A stretch of 64,000 nt of DNA from Polytrichum commune (lineage: Eukaryota > Streptophyta > Polytrichopsida > Polytrichales > Polytrichaceae): positions 50,806,440 through 50,870,439 of the forward strand of contig OX485807.1 of the NCBI GenBank assembly GCA_950295325.1, given 5' to 3'. Shown one piece after another: positions 23,059 through 34,700 of this stretch. The translations under genes and the position numbers were made by a program. The number at the start of each line of letters is the position of its first letter. Position 1 is the stretch's first letter. The notes below the pieces were generated by a model. That model did no database searches, was not told where the DNA came from, and saw only the letters and a list, made by a program, of their open reading frames with translations.

Positions 23059-24000
23059 TGTCGTCCCATCTCGTGTAGTCGCTCGGTAAACCTTCTAAAA
23101 ATCCCTCTCAAAATGGCTTTTGAATTCCTTGATAAATCCCCTGGTAAATTCTTCTCAAAATCCTTCGGATACTCGGTAAATTATCGGTAGCTTGGTAAAA
23201 AATGAAAAATAAAATATGATGGCTTAATATGATGGTCTACAATAATATATGGTCGAATTTATGGAATACATCTTTCAACGCACTGCGAGATACATACAGC
23301 TACCGTAGGAAAGTAGGTATAGAAGGCCTAGTAATCCTCACTCCTCTTTTACGGGATTTTACTACGCCTCCAACAAGAGTGAAAACAAGCCTACCTGTAA
23401 AAGGGCCATGGATGGCAGTATTGTAGGATATCGCGCCTGTGGACGTCTCCTACAACATGATAGAGGTAAAATATGAGATTCGGATGCACGAGTAACTCCC
23501 TCCACCTAGGTATAACACTTTGATCTATGAAAAAAATCATAAAAATGTTAAAAATACTAAATTATTTACTTTACGTCAACATATATATAAAAATATCCAA
23601 ATCAGCATACCAACTTCTAATGCAAATGATATTATTTAATGAACTAATTTATCGCCTTCAAATTACGTTTAACCTATTTTAAATAATAAATAATAAATAA
23701 TTATCAAATAAATAAAATGATTTAAAAATATATTCAATATCATTATAAATATATAATACTAAAATATCTTAAAATATGTAATATTTTTTACTTGAGTATA
23801 CACATACGTCGTTGTTGCCCAAAAAATTGAATATAACAAGAGAATTTGATATATGGCCCGAACGTCACTAACCGATTCGCTTAAAGTTTATTCTAAATGT
23901 ATGGTTTGAAATCAAATCTATTTATTTTGTGGCTCAAACTCGTTCTTTAGATATTGATCTATAATAAACTAAGATAAGAACGTGATGGCTTAATATTATT
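23059..24000. other. AT-rich spacer with a coding-like patch
   Basis: The minus strand of 23300-23420 reads AIHGPFTGRLVFTLVGGVV, with higher GC than its surroundings. It may belong to the remnant at 22430-23058. The rest holds nothing recognised. Confidence 0.3.
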
Positions 24001-25050
24001 GATAGTCCTTAATGGTTTAAGGTTCCGCACAATGATATTTGGTGTAATGTGGATAGTCCTAGCGTCATTGAAGCAAACCTTGCACGAGATACAACCTAAA
24101 GCGCAAACATCACTGCGCGGCATTCACGCAAGCGAGCCTTAGGAAGATGAAAGACGTTTTATCGGGTTGCGACAAGAGGGTAAAGCTGCCTTAAACAGAA
24201 TATACATTGGGTCCGTTCACGAATTTCATAGATGGTTGTATGAAGGCGGAGTGAGTCAGGCGGAAGTCGTCGAGGCCATAATAAGTGATAATGGTAGATC
24301 AAATGGCTAAATTCCCGCAAGATAACAAATACTTGCGATGAATATGGCAAAGTCGAGTTGTACCGGCAACTCCGTTTCGACTCGGAGTGGAAGAGGATAA
24401 TAAGCGAGACCCAATGGTCAAGCAATGTGGAGGATTATTCGCGAAGGAGACGAGAATCGGGGCGCGGATGTGATCAACTCACTTATCGCATCTTTAAGCA
24501 ATGTTATAAGATGCTACTAATTAAATGGTTAATCAATACTTTTCGGTCCAAATGGCATTCAGGGTTATTTATTCGGCATATAAACTAGAATTTGTATCCT
24601 GCATTCCCAAGCCGGAAGCCCTGAATACGAGAGCCCGAACTTAATATTGGTAACATTGTTACCGGTCTTCTATAAGATCCTAAGTAACTATATTATATTT
24701 GTGGCATATGAATCTATGAGGAAAACGGTGCGAGGGGCGTATACACACACGCCTTTCAATTTTCAGATGTGAGTTAACCAGGTAGTGACAAGATGTCGGG
24801 ACGCGAACTTAAAGCTAACGGCGGTGTTGGAAGACAGCCGCCACAAGAAGAATAAGTTGTTTTGCTTATTCACGGATTTCAAGGGAGACATTCACGTCAC
24901 TACCGCTGGGACTCATCAAAGACCATAAATTTGTTAATCCTATGCCCGAAATTGAAGACGATGTGGCAAAAAACTGCGAACAACAATAAAGTGAGACTCG
25001 TGGTTAATGAGAATGTCATTCGAAATTATTTCCAATAAAGGTTCCAGGAT
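24000..25050 (+). pseudogene. LINE-type reverse transcriptase remnant
   Basis: The LINE reverse transcriptase order is visible through frameshifts: a coding-like patch near 24350-24500 (DSEWKRIISETQWSSNVEDY), VTLLPVFYKILSN at about 24651-24689 (the N-Y-R-P-V-T-L-L region), and HKKNKLFCLFTDFKG at about 24842-24886 (the KKLFxxFxDFxKAFD block). The catalytic YxDD region was not found. Composition is less AT-rich than the flanks, which fits a more recent insert than its surroundings. Many stops make it inactive. Confidence 0.5.
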
Positions 25051-26591
25051 ACTTTTTGAAATAGTGCAATTAATTTGTTGACTTGCCCCAAATAAATTCC
25101 ATTGTTTAGTTGTTTTTTAGATTTGTTTTCATTTTAACCTACTCTAGGTGAATTATTTTTTTGCGTTTTAGCATCGATTTAATATTTAAATATTTAAAAT
25201 AAATATTAAATAGTAAAAGTATCTACTTAAATCGATAAAAAATAAGATAAGTAAATTTTAATTACAATTTTAATTTTTCTTTTAAAAGAACATCAAGCCG
25301 GTGCACAGTAGTTTCATGCTCTTTTGTGAAAATTAATTTGAAGCCGCTAAATAATGTTATGCTCTCGCATTCCATATGATTAAGTTTTTAATTTACTAGG
25401 TAAATTGATATAAGACCATATTTCATATCATTATAAGATTTAATTTTGATATAATAATATTATTGCAATACATATATACTAATTTACATCGGTTATGCAA
25501 AAAAAATCTTATTAAAATAGCCATTATTTCTCTTAATAGATTTCATATTATTTAATTATTTTAAAATATACTAAGTTTTTAATTCAATGGATGGATATTC
25601 CAAATATAACCAAATTGATGTTGTATAAGTACAATGATATAAAATGATATTTACTACACCTTGGACAACATTTATTTATATAATAATGCCATACGATGTA
25701 TATTTTGCTGCTCTTTTGTATGAATTAATGGTGGTGCTCTTTGATAGTTTTTGTTTACTTACTTTGAAAAATAATCTTTTTGAGGATCTATGAGCTTGTT
25801 TTGAATGGTTCCGATATAATATTTTTTGGTTTTTTTTCCCAGGTTAAAACAATATGTTTTCAACTCCGAGGTCACTAATATCAAAATATGGGTATTCTTA
25901 AGTTTTTTTAAAACATTCCTTTATTTTTCTCCAATTGTTTACAAATGGTCCTTGTACCATTTTCCAAGGCTTTTAAGTACAAATGTTTACAAATTGAAAT
26001 TAGGCACCTTGGTGCCTAGGTAGCTAATATCAAGATTTGGGTGTTTTTTTAGTCTATCTCACAATTTCCTTTATTTGTTTGATTCCTTAACAAATGACCC
26101 TCATGCCGTTTATGTATGGACTATTATGGCAAGGAGTCTTTCTTTATTAAGTAATTAGTCAAAGATAGAATGATGTTGTTTTTGAGGAGGGAATCACAAC
26201 TATCGGTGAAGGAGAAGATTTATGAAGGATAATATAAGAGGGGTGCTTGTAACCTTTAGGATGACCCCACAAGAATTGTTGCTTAGGATAGTGAATTGAG
26301 GGTATCTTAGGCCACAAATCCTATTACCTACTTAGAAGGTGTAAAAGCGAGTGAGCAATACAAGGAAGTGGTGAAGTTTTGCAATGCATGACCTTGCGTA
26401 TGAATGTAATAGTCTTGGTCCTTCGAATATTAATATTTGGGTTGGAAGGGATTCCTAACTTGTTTGTGTTTGTGATTTGCAGCTTGTCATCGTGTGAGCA
26501 ATTAGTTCCAAGAAGTCTTGGAGAGCTGAGACTTGTGTATGTCTTACCTTCATTTCCCTAATAACAATAAGTATCTACTGCATTAGTGTTA
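25051..26591. other. AT-rich intergenic DNA
   Basis: No gene was recognised. Short frames at 25826-26023 and 26379-26561 lack motifs. TGGGTATTCTTAAGTTTTTT near 25890 and GGGTGTTTTTTTAGTCTATC near 26040 suggest a local imperfect duplication of about 150 bp. Confidence 0.4.
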
Positions 26592-26599
26592 GAGTTAAG

Positions 26600-27010
26600 A
26601 CACGGGGGGTTGACTCCTTGGGGGGTGTTGTATATCACGTGCGACCAAAGTTTGCTACCCCTATATTACATGTCATAAATAATTTTAAAAACTATGAAAT
26701 TTTTTCTACATATACATAATCATTGATAGTATCTTTTGAATATTTTTTTGAAATTTTTAGTCATCTTCATATTTTCTAGTAATTATTTTAGTTCAATTCT
26801 GCGTCATTCTAGTTAGAAACGGTATGTTTTATGAAAAATAGAGATTTTCAATTTTGGTTATCATTTTCTGCTATATCATAGATACCATGTATATCTACTC
26901 ATGAAAAAAAATTAATAAAATTTTGACCCATTTGATGATGCAAATTACCTTCCATTAGATTTTTTTTGGTCGCACGTAGTGAGTAACTTAGATCTAAGTT
27001 CCCCCCCCGG
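26600..27010. mobile_element. G-tract MITE with 8-bp target duplication
   Basis: A 411-bp segment is flanked by GAGTTAAG at 26592-26599 and 27011-27018. It begins ACACGGGGGG and ends CCCCCCCCGG. An inner inverted pair ACGTGCGACCAAA (26639) and TTTGGTCGCACGT (ending near 26978) encloses AT-rich text. Its design resembles 12763-13107 (G tract plus an inner GTGCGA motif), but the interiors are not alike. Confidence 0.65.
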
Positions 27011-27018
27011 GAGTTAAG

Positions 27019-27467
27019 AGGACTAAGTTGGTCAACGCCTCAATATCACTATCGCCTAGAGACCCACCCTCTATAGTATATTGCAGTACTCTTGGTCATT
27101 ATAGATTGATTTAGGAAACTAGAAGTAAACATGGTAGATCAATAAGGAAACAAAATGCATAATTACAAGTTGGAGGGTTAAAACTAATGTTGGACTGGTA
27201 TATAGGTAAATGCATGGTATCAATGAACCTATCAAAATTGCAATACCAGTCAAATATTGATATTTGGTGGGTATGTCAAGGTGAAAGAATCTTTGTATAT
27301 CCAAGTTAGTATTTGGGTCAAAACCAACATATAACGGCATAGATATGGTTGTAAGTAGGTCAATCCATAAGGTAGTACATTTATGAGTTTCGACCAATAT
27401 CAGGGGGTGGGAGGTACATATACAACCTTCAAGAATAGTATCACCGGTAACATGATAGTAATAAGGT
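27019..27467. other. Intergenic, nothing recognised
   Basis: The minus-strand frame 27119-27397 (MVETHKCTTLWIDLLTTISM) has no recognised domain. Confidence 0.4.
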
Positions 27468-27732
27468 CTAGATCACTATATTCGTTAATTTGGGACTTTT
27501 TCGGCATTTTGAGACAGTTACAAATATAAGAACATGGATAAAATCACACATATTTTGGAGAATAGTGTAAGATGCAAATACTTTGAAGCGGGTGTTCATA
27601 TCAAGAACCCAATTAAGAACTCATATCAAGATGGTTTAGGTAGGACGACCCAAACATTAGACCATGTTGTTGTGGTCCATATATTAATTTGAGACAAGAG
27701 AAAGTCTCAAATTAACGAATATAGTGATCTAG
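27468..27732. mobile_element. Short MITE with about 35-bp inverted ends
   Basis: CTAGATCACTATATTCGTTA and ATTTGGGACTTTTTC at the left mirror GAAAGTCTCAAAT and TAACGAATATAGTGATCTAG at the right, with about two mismatches. The ends fall on TA. The length is 265 bp with no coding frame. The interior repeats a CATATCAAGAAC phrase. Confidence 0.7.
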
Positions 27733-28440
27733 GTAGTAGGGGTAATTTAGAATAGAAGGAGTAACTAACATGGATAGTAGAGGGAATTTCATGAGAGCTA
27801 CCGACCTTTTTCAATCGCATTATTGCATAAACACAAATTATGAAAGTAAATGTGTTATGTAGAGGTGGACAAGAATAAAATGAATAAAGTTTTTGTAAAT
27901 TTTTAATAAAGGCATTGACTAAACTGAGATCGTGTAGTGATGCTTATGCATCTACATGTGAAATTTTCAAAACATAGTTGTGGATTTCAAACATTGAATA
28001 TAATCTCTATGTCTATGTGGATTACAGATACATTTAATCATGCTTGTTGGTGTAGTAGCGCTACTTCATTACATCCTAGAGACTTGGCCATATTTGATGC
28101 CATCTTGGCACCATCGTACAATATTCTTTCCTCACCTCATAGTGGTGGCTCAATGGTGAAGATGATCTCCCTCGTTGATGATGATGAGGAACCTGTTCGG
28201 AAAGTTTCATGAAATCCCGATGGAGTACCTAAGTCCCGGCATGTGCACCTTTCATAACACATATGAGTATATGCACGTACACAAAAGTGGTATTAATTTG
28301 AACTTTCTGTACTATGTATACATATATAATACAGATTTAATTCATAGTTCAATGTACATGTATGGAGGACCTCTATAAAATATACAACATTTGTACTTGT
28401 ATGATAGGGTCACTGATTGAGGCTCATTTATTAAGAAATA
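27733..28440. other. Intergenic, nothing firm
   Basis: The frame 27937-28212 (+) has no motif. Confidence 0.35.
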
Positions 28441-28715
28441 TGGAGGCGGATGAGGAGTGTGATTATGATCACACATTGATAAATGATTCTAGTACACAAG
28501 GCGGTGACAAGGAAAATTATAGTGTTGGAGAAGACAATTCAATTTTTGTGCAAGGATATCATCATACAGACGGAATTGATGTAGTCACAGGTTGGAAACG
28601 ATTTACATGAAGATGTGGAGTTGCAAAGTGATCTTCCACTTGCCTTGGATGTTCTAATTGATGATCATGGAAATACTGAAATGCCCTCTCAATCTAATGT
28701 AAAGTCCACTGAAAA
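28441..28715 (+). CDS. Candidate acidic ORF, unknown, possibly frameshifted
   Basis: An ATG at 28441 opens MEADEECDYDHTLINDSSTQ and GGDKENYSVGEDNSIFVQGY and stops at 28610. A second frame continues DVELQSDLPLALDVLIDDHG with similar acidic character. The pair could be two exons (possible GT at 28592) or a broken gene. No family was recognised; this may be transposon cargo. Confidence 0.25.
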
Positions 28716-29440
28716 TACTATTTTCACACTTTGTTGTTTTCTTCTTCTTCTTCTAATTCGAATCTTGGATGTTGCCGTGGTGGTGTGGCTTCCGGATCGT
28801 TGGTGCATCGATCGTGGAGCGAGGGCTTCGAGCGTGTGGCTTTGTGGATGGTGACTGTAGCTCCACGAGTTGCGAATCCCGATTTTAAAGTCCATGATGC
28901 CCAAAGGGCTTAATAATGAGGAGACTCGAAAGAAAGACATAAAGATGGAGCTTCATAGAAAGTGGTTGTTTCCCCACAATAAATTATGTAATAAAGTGAT
29001 ATGTGTGAGAAACCTGCTCCTATCAACACGATGAATGGGGACTAAGTATGGTATTTAGAGTCATATGGTATTTTATGTCGCTGTGGTAGCTTTTTGGATG
29101 ACACTTCTTATGAATAACTGAACAAATATTGTCAAGGATGATTGGAATTTGGACAAAAATCCACTTCGTAAGTGACAGTAATTGCAACACTGTAATTCTA
29201 TAATCCCCTCCCAAGAAAAAGTATAAGGAATGAATGTTGGTGACACTACACCACGGTTTACAATTAGAATCGGTGACACTAAATATCGTAGTTAATGTAG
29301 TTACAGATGAACCGGTTGAGTTTAAGAAACAACTAGTTCAAATTCAAGACTTCAGGAAAATTATTGATCGATCCAAAAGAATATATGAAATATTCTTCAA
29401 TTTAACAAGTAAAAAAACCAAAAGACGTGAGCATGCAACT
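28716..29440. other. Intergenic, nothing firm
   Basis: The frame 29234-29485 (+) contains PVEFKKQLVQIQDFRKIIDR but shows no known domain. Confidence 0.35.
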
Positions 29441-29454
29441 ACTTTATTTAGCAG

Positions 29455-29545
29455 TTTTCGGTCGGGTTCAGAAATTTCAATGTAGGTTGTCCCTGTCCGG
29501 ATATGACACGCCCCATAGTTCGTATGGGGGAACTTAATGTGCGCT
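29455..29545 (+). repeat. Dispersed repeat C, copy 1
   Basis: GGTCGGGTTCAGAAATTTC, GGTTGTCCCTGTCCGGATAT, GACACGCCCCATAGTTCGT and GGGGGAACTTAATGTGCGC match, in order, text at 36338-36430. Confidence 0.55.
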
Positions 29546-29547
29546 GT

Positions 29548-29730
29548 GCTCGAGAAGTTTTCCGGCATAGTTGGTCAAGATCCTAGTGATTCTAAATCCA
29601 GCCAGTTACATGTTGACATTTTCCGGTTTTGCTTTCATTCATTTGAAGCATATTCTTCCATAGATTCCTCTAAAATGATAGGAAATTCTCCTGAAGTCTC
29701 CAACTTCAACCAGTTCATCTGTAATTAAGT
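29548..29730 (+). repeat. Dispersed module B, copy 5
   Basis: GAAGTTTTCCGGCATAGTTG, CCAGTTACATGTTGACATTT, TCCGGTTTTGCTTTCATTC, CCTCTAAAATGATAGGAAAT and CAACCAGTTCATCTGTAA follow the order of the MITE at 18734-18958. Termini are not clear. Confidence 0.6.
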
Positions 29731-29935
29731 TAGCTGTCAGTTGTCCCTGTTCAATGGAGCGAAGGCTGTAATTATTTTCCAAAAGTGGCTTGGAACCTAC
29801 ATACTATTTTAGGGTGTTTTCATTCAATGAGTGTGAGAAGTTCATATCCAGTGATTTTCTCTTGTTGCTTTGCATTATTGATAGTTTTAACATGTTTGTT
29901 TCTTTCGAACTTCCTACTATTGTTGTCCCTCTTTA

Positions 29936-30779
29936 GTATGGCACAATGGGAAACACAAAAGTCGTATTATCGAGGTGTCATCTCCTCATTATATGACAAA
30001 TGGCGTAAAGTTGTCGTATTATTGAGGGAATATAAAAACATAAGTGATATGAGCTTGAAATATATATACAACCAATTTAAGCAGTATAGATGGTATGAAA
30101 TAATAACTTATAACTCCAAAAAAATGCAAAAATTCTCAAGAACTCTTGAAATAAGAGTCCAAATATCTCTGGTGTTGCCTACCCAAGTTAGCATATGTCA
30201 TTTTTTAAAATTCCCCACTAACTTTTGAAAACTAATAATTTTATTAACACAAAAGTATACAGAGTTCTCCAATAAGAAACTAGATAACAATGATGCATGA
30301 AGTTTAGCATCACTACGCTTTACTATAGGTGGAGGATCATCATCCTCATCTATTGTATGTAGATCAATATTAAGATCAAAGTCTAGTGCATAATTGGTTC
30401 CCAAATCAACATCCACCAACTGATCAATAATCAATTTACGGCAACATACTAGGTAGGAGGCCACTCTAACCCTAACCATGTCCATTCTACACTAGTAACC
30501 CTAATTATCATTAAGTTCTTAATGATAAGTAAGGTTCCCAAGTAGTTCCCAAGTGAAAATGAATGTATTCTAGATGTACATAACATAGATGTAAGGGATT
30601 TTAGCATTAACTACCTCTTTAATATGACAAAAACGGTGATTCCAGATGTTGCATTATCGAGTGTCATAGTAGTATAAAAGAGGGAGTTTAGAACTAAAAA
30701 GTTTAGTCTCGCAAAAATGTGTCATAATATCAAGGGTGTTGTATAAATGAGTGTCGTATTAACGAGGTTAGACCATACT
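29936..30779 (-). mobile_element. Second pogo-like element (diverged)
   Basis: The left tip TAGTATGG and the right end GAGGTTAGACCATACTTA form a short inverted pair. The right end (GTCGTATTAACGAGGTTAGA) resembles the end of the element at 10572-11346. GTCGTATTATCGAGGTGTCA near the left mirrors ATTATCGAGTGTCATAG and GTGTCGTATTAACGAG near the right. A transposase-tail frame lies inside at 30198-30485 on the minus strand, matching the orientation in the first element. Confidence 0.5.
30198..30485 (-). pseudogene. Pogo-like transposase C-terminal remnant
   Basis: The 95-codon frame includes LGTNYALDFDLNIDLHTIDE and DDDPPPIVKRSDAKLHASLL, an acidic linker plus helix. The layout matches the tail at 10779-11141 (acidic run, V-K-V-S-N-A, helix). 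No catalytic domain is present. Confidence 0.45.
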
Positions 30780-30889
30780 TAGGGTCCCATGAAAACCGTA
30801 ACTTGTCACCATGATGTGCGTTCTCGATCACATAAGGTAGATGTACCTTAATTGGTTACTCTTTCCAACTAGCCCGCTTCTCTTGGAAT

Positions 30890-31035
30890 ACAAAACACAC
30901 AATTAATACGAGATGGTTAGCAAATCCAAATCAAGGAAATTATCACTTTCTTTATAATTTTTGGAGCTCATATGAGTATCTTATTAATTATTAAAGTGAA
31001 GATTCTCGTGCTCATTAAATGGTCGTACACCTCCC
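30890..31035 (-). repeat. Dispersed repeat family A, inverted partial copy
   Basis: TACGAGATGGTTAGCAAATC, CAAATCAAGGAAATTATCAC, TTTTGGAGCTCATATGAGTA and AAAGTGAAGATTCTCGTGCT match the order of the inverted copy at 3420-3550. It is truncated at the MITE that starts at 31039. Confidence 0.55.
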
Positions 31036-31038
31036 CCC

Positions 31039-31697
31039 AGAGTTCGGGAAGTTTTTGAAGCCTTAGTGGCTAATTGCCGGTAGTTGCTACGAAGGGTCGG
31101 ATTTTTTCCAATTTACATCGGCAAGAGCCGGTCTTTTGTAAAATCAATCGGCTGATTGCTTATATTTTCATATTTTCATTGGCCAATATCCGATTAAATG
31201 GAATTCATATCGGTACTAATTGTTTAAAAAATGTATGAAAAGTTATTAGAAATCATTTCTTAGTACAAAATCTTGAATAAGTGAAAAGAAAGGCATGTTC
31301 AAAACTTTAAATTTTAAGAGTTAATATCCTTGGCAGGAATTGAACCTAGCAATGCCTTCACCGCTTGAAGGCCAAGGGTCCCCCAATTCTCCATAGAAGC
31401 AATCGGATTTGGTAGTGGAAAGGTTGCATAATTCAAAAAGTTTAAGGTTTAGGGTACTTCCTCAAGTGCATCATCAGATGCCCTAGACAAATAGCGCTCT
31501 GGATGCTTCCGGTTGAAATCTAGTAACTCACAAGAAGAATCGGCTACATTTCCAAGACATTTTCTGGTCCATCGGTTAATTGCCGGAGGATTGAAATTAC
31601 AGTCGGATTGCCATCCGATGGTTGGAAATTTGGACCGGCCATGAGGGGAAATCCATCGGCTGATAATGAACTAGCCGTCGGTTTTCCCCGAACATAG
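31039..31697 (+). mobile_element. 659-bp MITE family D, copy 1 (8-bp duplication visible)
   Basis: It starts AGAGTTCGGGAAGTTTTT and ends GTTTTCCCCGAACATAG, giving imperfect inverted tips. It is flanked by CTCCCCCC at 31031-31038 and 31698-31705. It is near-identical over its full length to 49522-50180. No long frame is present. The minus strand contains AGGTTCAATTCCTGCCA, like a pol III B box. The tips and 8-9 bp duplication suggest a Mutator-like or hAT-like non-autonomous element. Confidence 0.8.
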
Positions 31698-31705
31698 CTC
31701 CCCCC

Positions 31706-34700
31706 TCCCCCCCCCCCCCAATTATGAAAAGTAACAAAATGACACCCACACCTTAGCTTGCCTTGTTCTTGGTAAGCTATGGTATGCGGGTGTTATTTAG
31801 TTAGTTTTCTTAATCATACACATATATTTGATTAGTGAATGGTTAAATAACAAATACCATCGAGACATATATATATTTAGTTAACTACTCCTCACTCAAT
31901 AATTTTATGATTGAGTCATCTAATTTTATTGACCACTCCACACCTAATAATGAACACAATTTGGAGGAACTATGCATCCAGTTAAGAAATCAACAAAGAT
32001 GCACTTTTGATGACCGTAACTAAATAAGGAGAGGTTCAATTTCCATACTAGTTTTGTTGAGGGTTCATCACATATTTGCTAATGCAACACAAATGTGAAG
32101 ATGATGAGATGATGATGATGATGATGAAGACATAACACATGGTCAATAGAGGTAGAATATAACACCGGGCCACGTACCTTATGATGTTCTTGTGGGATTT
32201 GAGTGCATTTGAACATATGTGCAAAAGACAAGAGGCTCACAAATTAGTAGTACATTTTTCACTCTTATAGCCACACTGTGTATCATTTTGGAAGTTTGAA
32301 TGGTTATAATCTAGAATAAGTTGAAGTACAAAGCTCCTTACGACGATACACATATTTATTCACTCAATTCTATTGAAACAAGTTGGGTGCACAATGCAAT
32401 TTTTAGGATGAGTTGAGCTCATGATGGTTTATGTTCCATGGGTCTTCTACTCCTAATGTCTACGAGGATTTCTTGCATTGTTAAGATCAAAGGTTATACA
32501 TAGAAAACATTGAAGGTGAAAACATTATTACTATTATTATTGATGAGTGAGCAATCTTGTTGACATTATGTTGTAGACCACAAACTTCGTACACTAGGTT
32601 TTATTAATGCACATGACACTATTTCTAACCCATACCATATTTTTAGTTCAAAATCAATGTGAGCCACAACAATTGTTTTTTTCAAGAAATTGATGTGGAT
32701 GATAGTTTTATTTTATCCTACTTTTGATGTAAGATGACTCTTTTATTCCTGTAGAATATTGGTCATAAATCTCAAAAGAACATTTGAGGGGCAAAAACCA
32801 TGGTCTTGGACCCACCCAAATATATATAAAAACATTATTTGAGATGTATTTTGATTTCCATTTATCCCATTTGAAAAAGAAATGGAAAAGAAATGTCATT
32901 TTGATGCAATGTAAATTGAGCTTGTTCTCTTATACGTGGTCCTAGGGGTGAGCCAATGGGACACCTATAGGTTTATTGCCTACACCCATTAGGGGCCGAT
33001 TCCCACTTAAGATGCTTTATTCAATGTAACAACTAATCTCAAGCATTTGTTTGAGGACCATGTGTAGTTGGTCTAAGCTAAGGTATGTAAGCCACTTCCA
33101 ACTCCACATACACTTCAAGCTGTTGAATTGTGAATTGTGAATCATCTCATCTGGTTAGCAATTATGAATCATGAAAATTGTTCTTTCAAGTGTCAAAGTT
33201 GGAGTTGAGATGTAAAAGTTGTAACATGTCAAAGTGATTTTTATTTTTTCTCTTTCTTCAAGCAATTGCATATGCCCTCCCAATTGATGGTGCACGTAGA
33301 ATGGTGTCCTTGTTTTGAGCGTGGACCTCATCCGATCTCACTGTAACTTGCATTTTTGGTGTTTGTTCTTAACTACAAGCCTTTGCCATATACCACTCAA
33401 ATAAAGGTTTCCGCATAAGACAAGTGTATGCTAAGCAACTACTAGTGTGGGATGACATTGGACATATTGGGCATCATAAAGATGGAAAGAATTTAAACAT
33501 TAAACTTATTTGTAAATTCCTCCAAAGAGGCATGGAATTTTTTTCTAGGACATGCTCTCTATAGGTAAATACTTAGCTCTGTTGTAATAAGGTCACACGT
33601 CCATGTACCGGCCGTTTCGGCAAAGCAAAATACAATTCAATGACTGAAACGAAACTTTTGCTAGTATCTTGAAGCACCCTTTTAGCCAACCATGTAGGGG
33701 AGTTAAAATGTGAGAAAGTAGATTTGCCTTGTTGTCCAACATGGAAGTTGGAATGTGGTGTGCCCCTGCACTTACCCACTTTGAATGTTGCATGGCTAGA
33801 TTGATTGAACTCTTATCTTGAGATGCTAGAAAAATGACAATAAATCCATAATTTATTAAAAAAAATCGGGCAAAATTTGAATAATAAGAATATTGCATCA
33901 TGAAATATAAATCAATGTAAAAAACAACAATTTCATGCCCACATGAACATGAATATGAAAATCATGTTTTTTTTTGCTCGATTGAGAATCAAATTAAGGG
34001 ATATGGAAAAGAGAGGTGGTCTAGTCCCCATCCTCAAACTTCAACTATCCCCTAAAATTGTGTCAACCATCTTTTATTTATGGGGAAAATTAGCACACAC
34101 TTCATTGGTCAAGATCATGCTCAATGTAAATTTGCGGACATTAGTTTGCGGCACTCAAAGTGTTGAACCAGAAGTCACTCTACAATAATCCATTTCAAAT
34201 AAGTCCCATTCAATTCATTTGGGGTCTTTGAAGCTAATTTCTAAATATGTAACATAAGGCAATCTAAGACTTAGTTTATTTTATATATATATTTTTTGAA
34301 TTAGAGTATGTTTCAACATTCAACCTTCTTTAAACAAATCGTAGCAAAGTTTCTCCACAAGCTTTAGTATGATTCACAAGTTTTGTACTAGCTAGTTTTG
34401 GGGATTGGATAAGATTCAATTGGGTCACAAATCCAAGCAAGAGTGGGATGTCCACCAAGATATGCTAATCTAACTACTTGATCTCAATTTTATTTTTTTT
34501 CATTCTCATTCTCATTTGAGTGACAATAGCAGTAGTCTTGACAACATATTCATTAGTGTTGGCAATGTTAAAATAAAATTGGGTTTACTTGGAGAGAAAC
34601 TTGATCAACATGTGAAATTGGTTGTCAATGAAGGAAATTTCTTTATTTATTTTTAGATTAGGCTAGTCTTTTTACAAACTTATAAAACAACCAAGAATTG

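Noticed and set aside
31698-31725. C-tract read as part of a G-tract MITE
   Set aside because: It extends the target site of MITE family D, and no matching G-run tip with an 8-bp duplication was found nearby.
33573-33901. Minus-strand frames with a coding-like peptide (NSPTWLAKRVLQDTSKSF)
   Set aside because: There is no recognised family, no splice partner and two competing frames, so it is mentioned only in the spacer entry.
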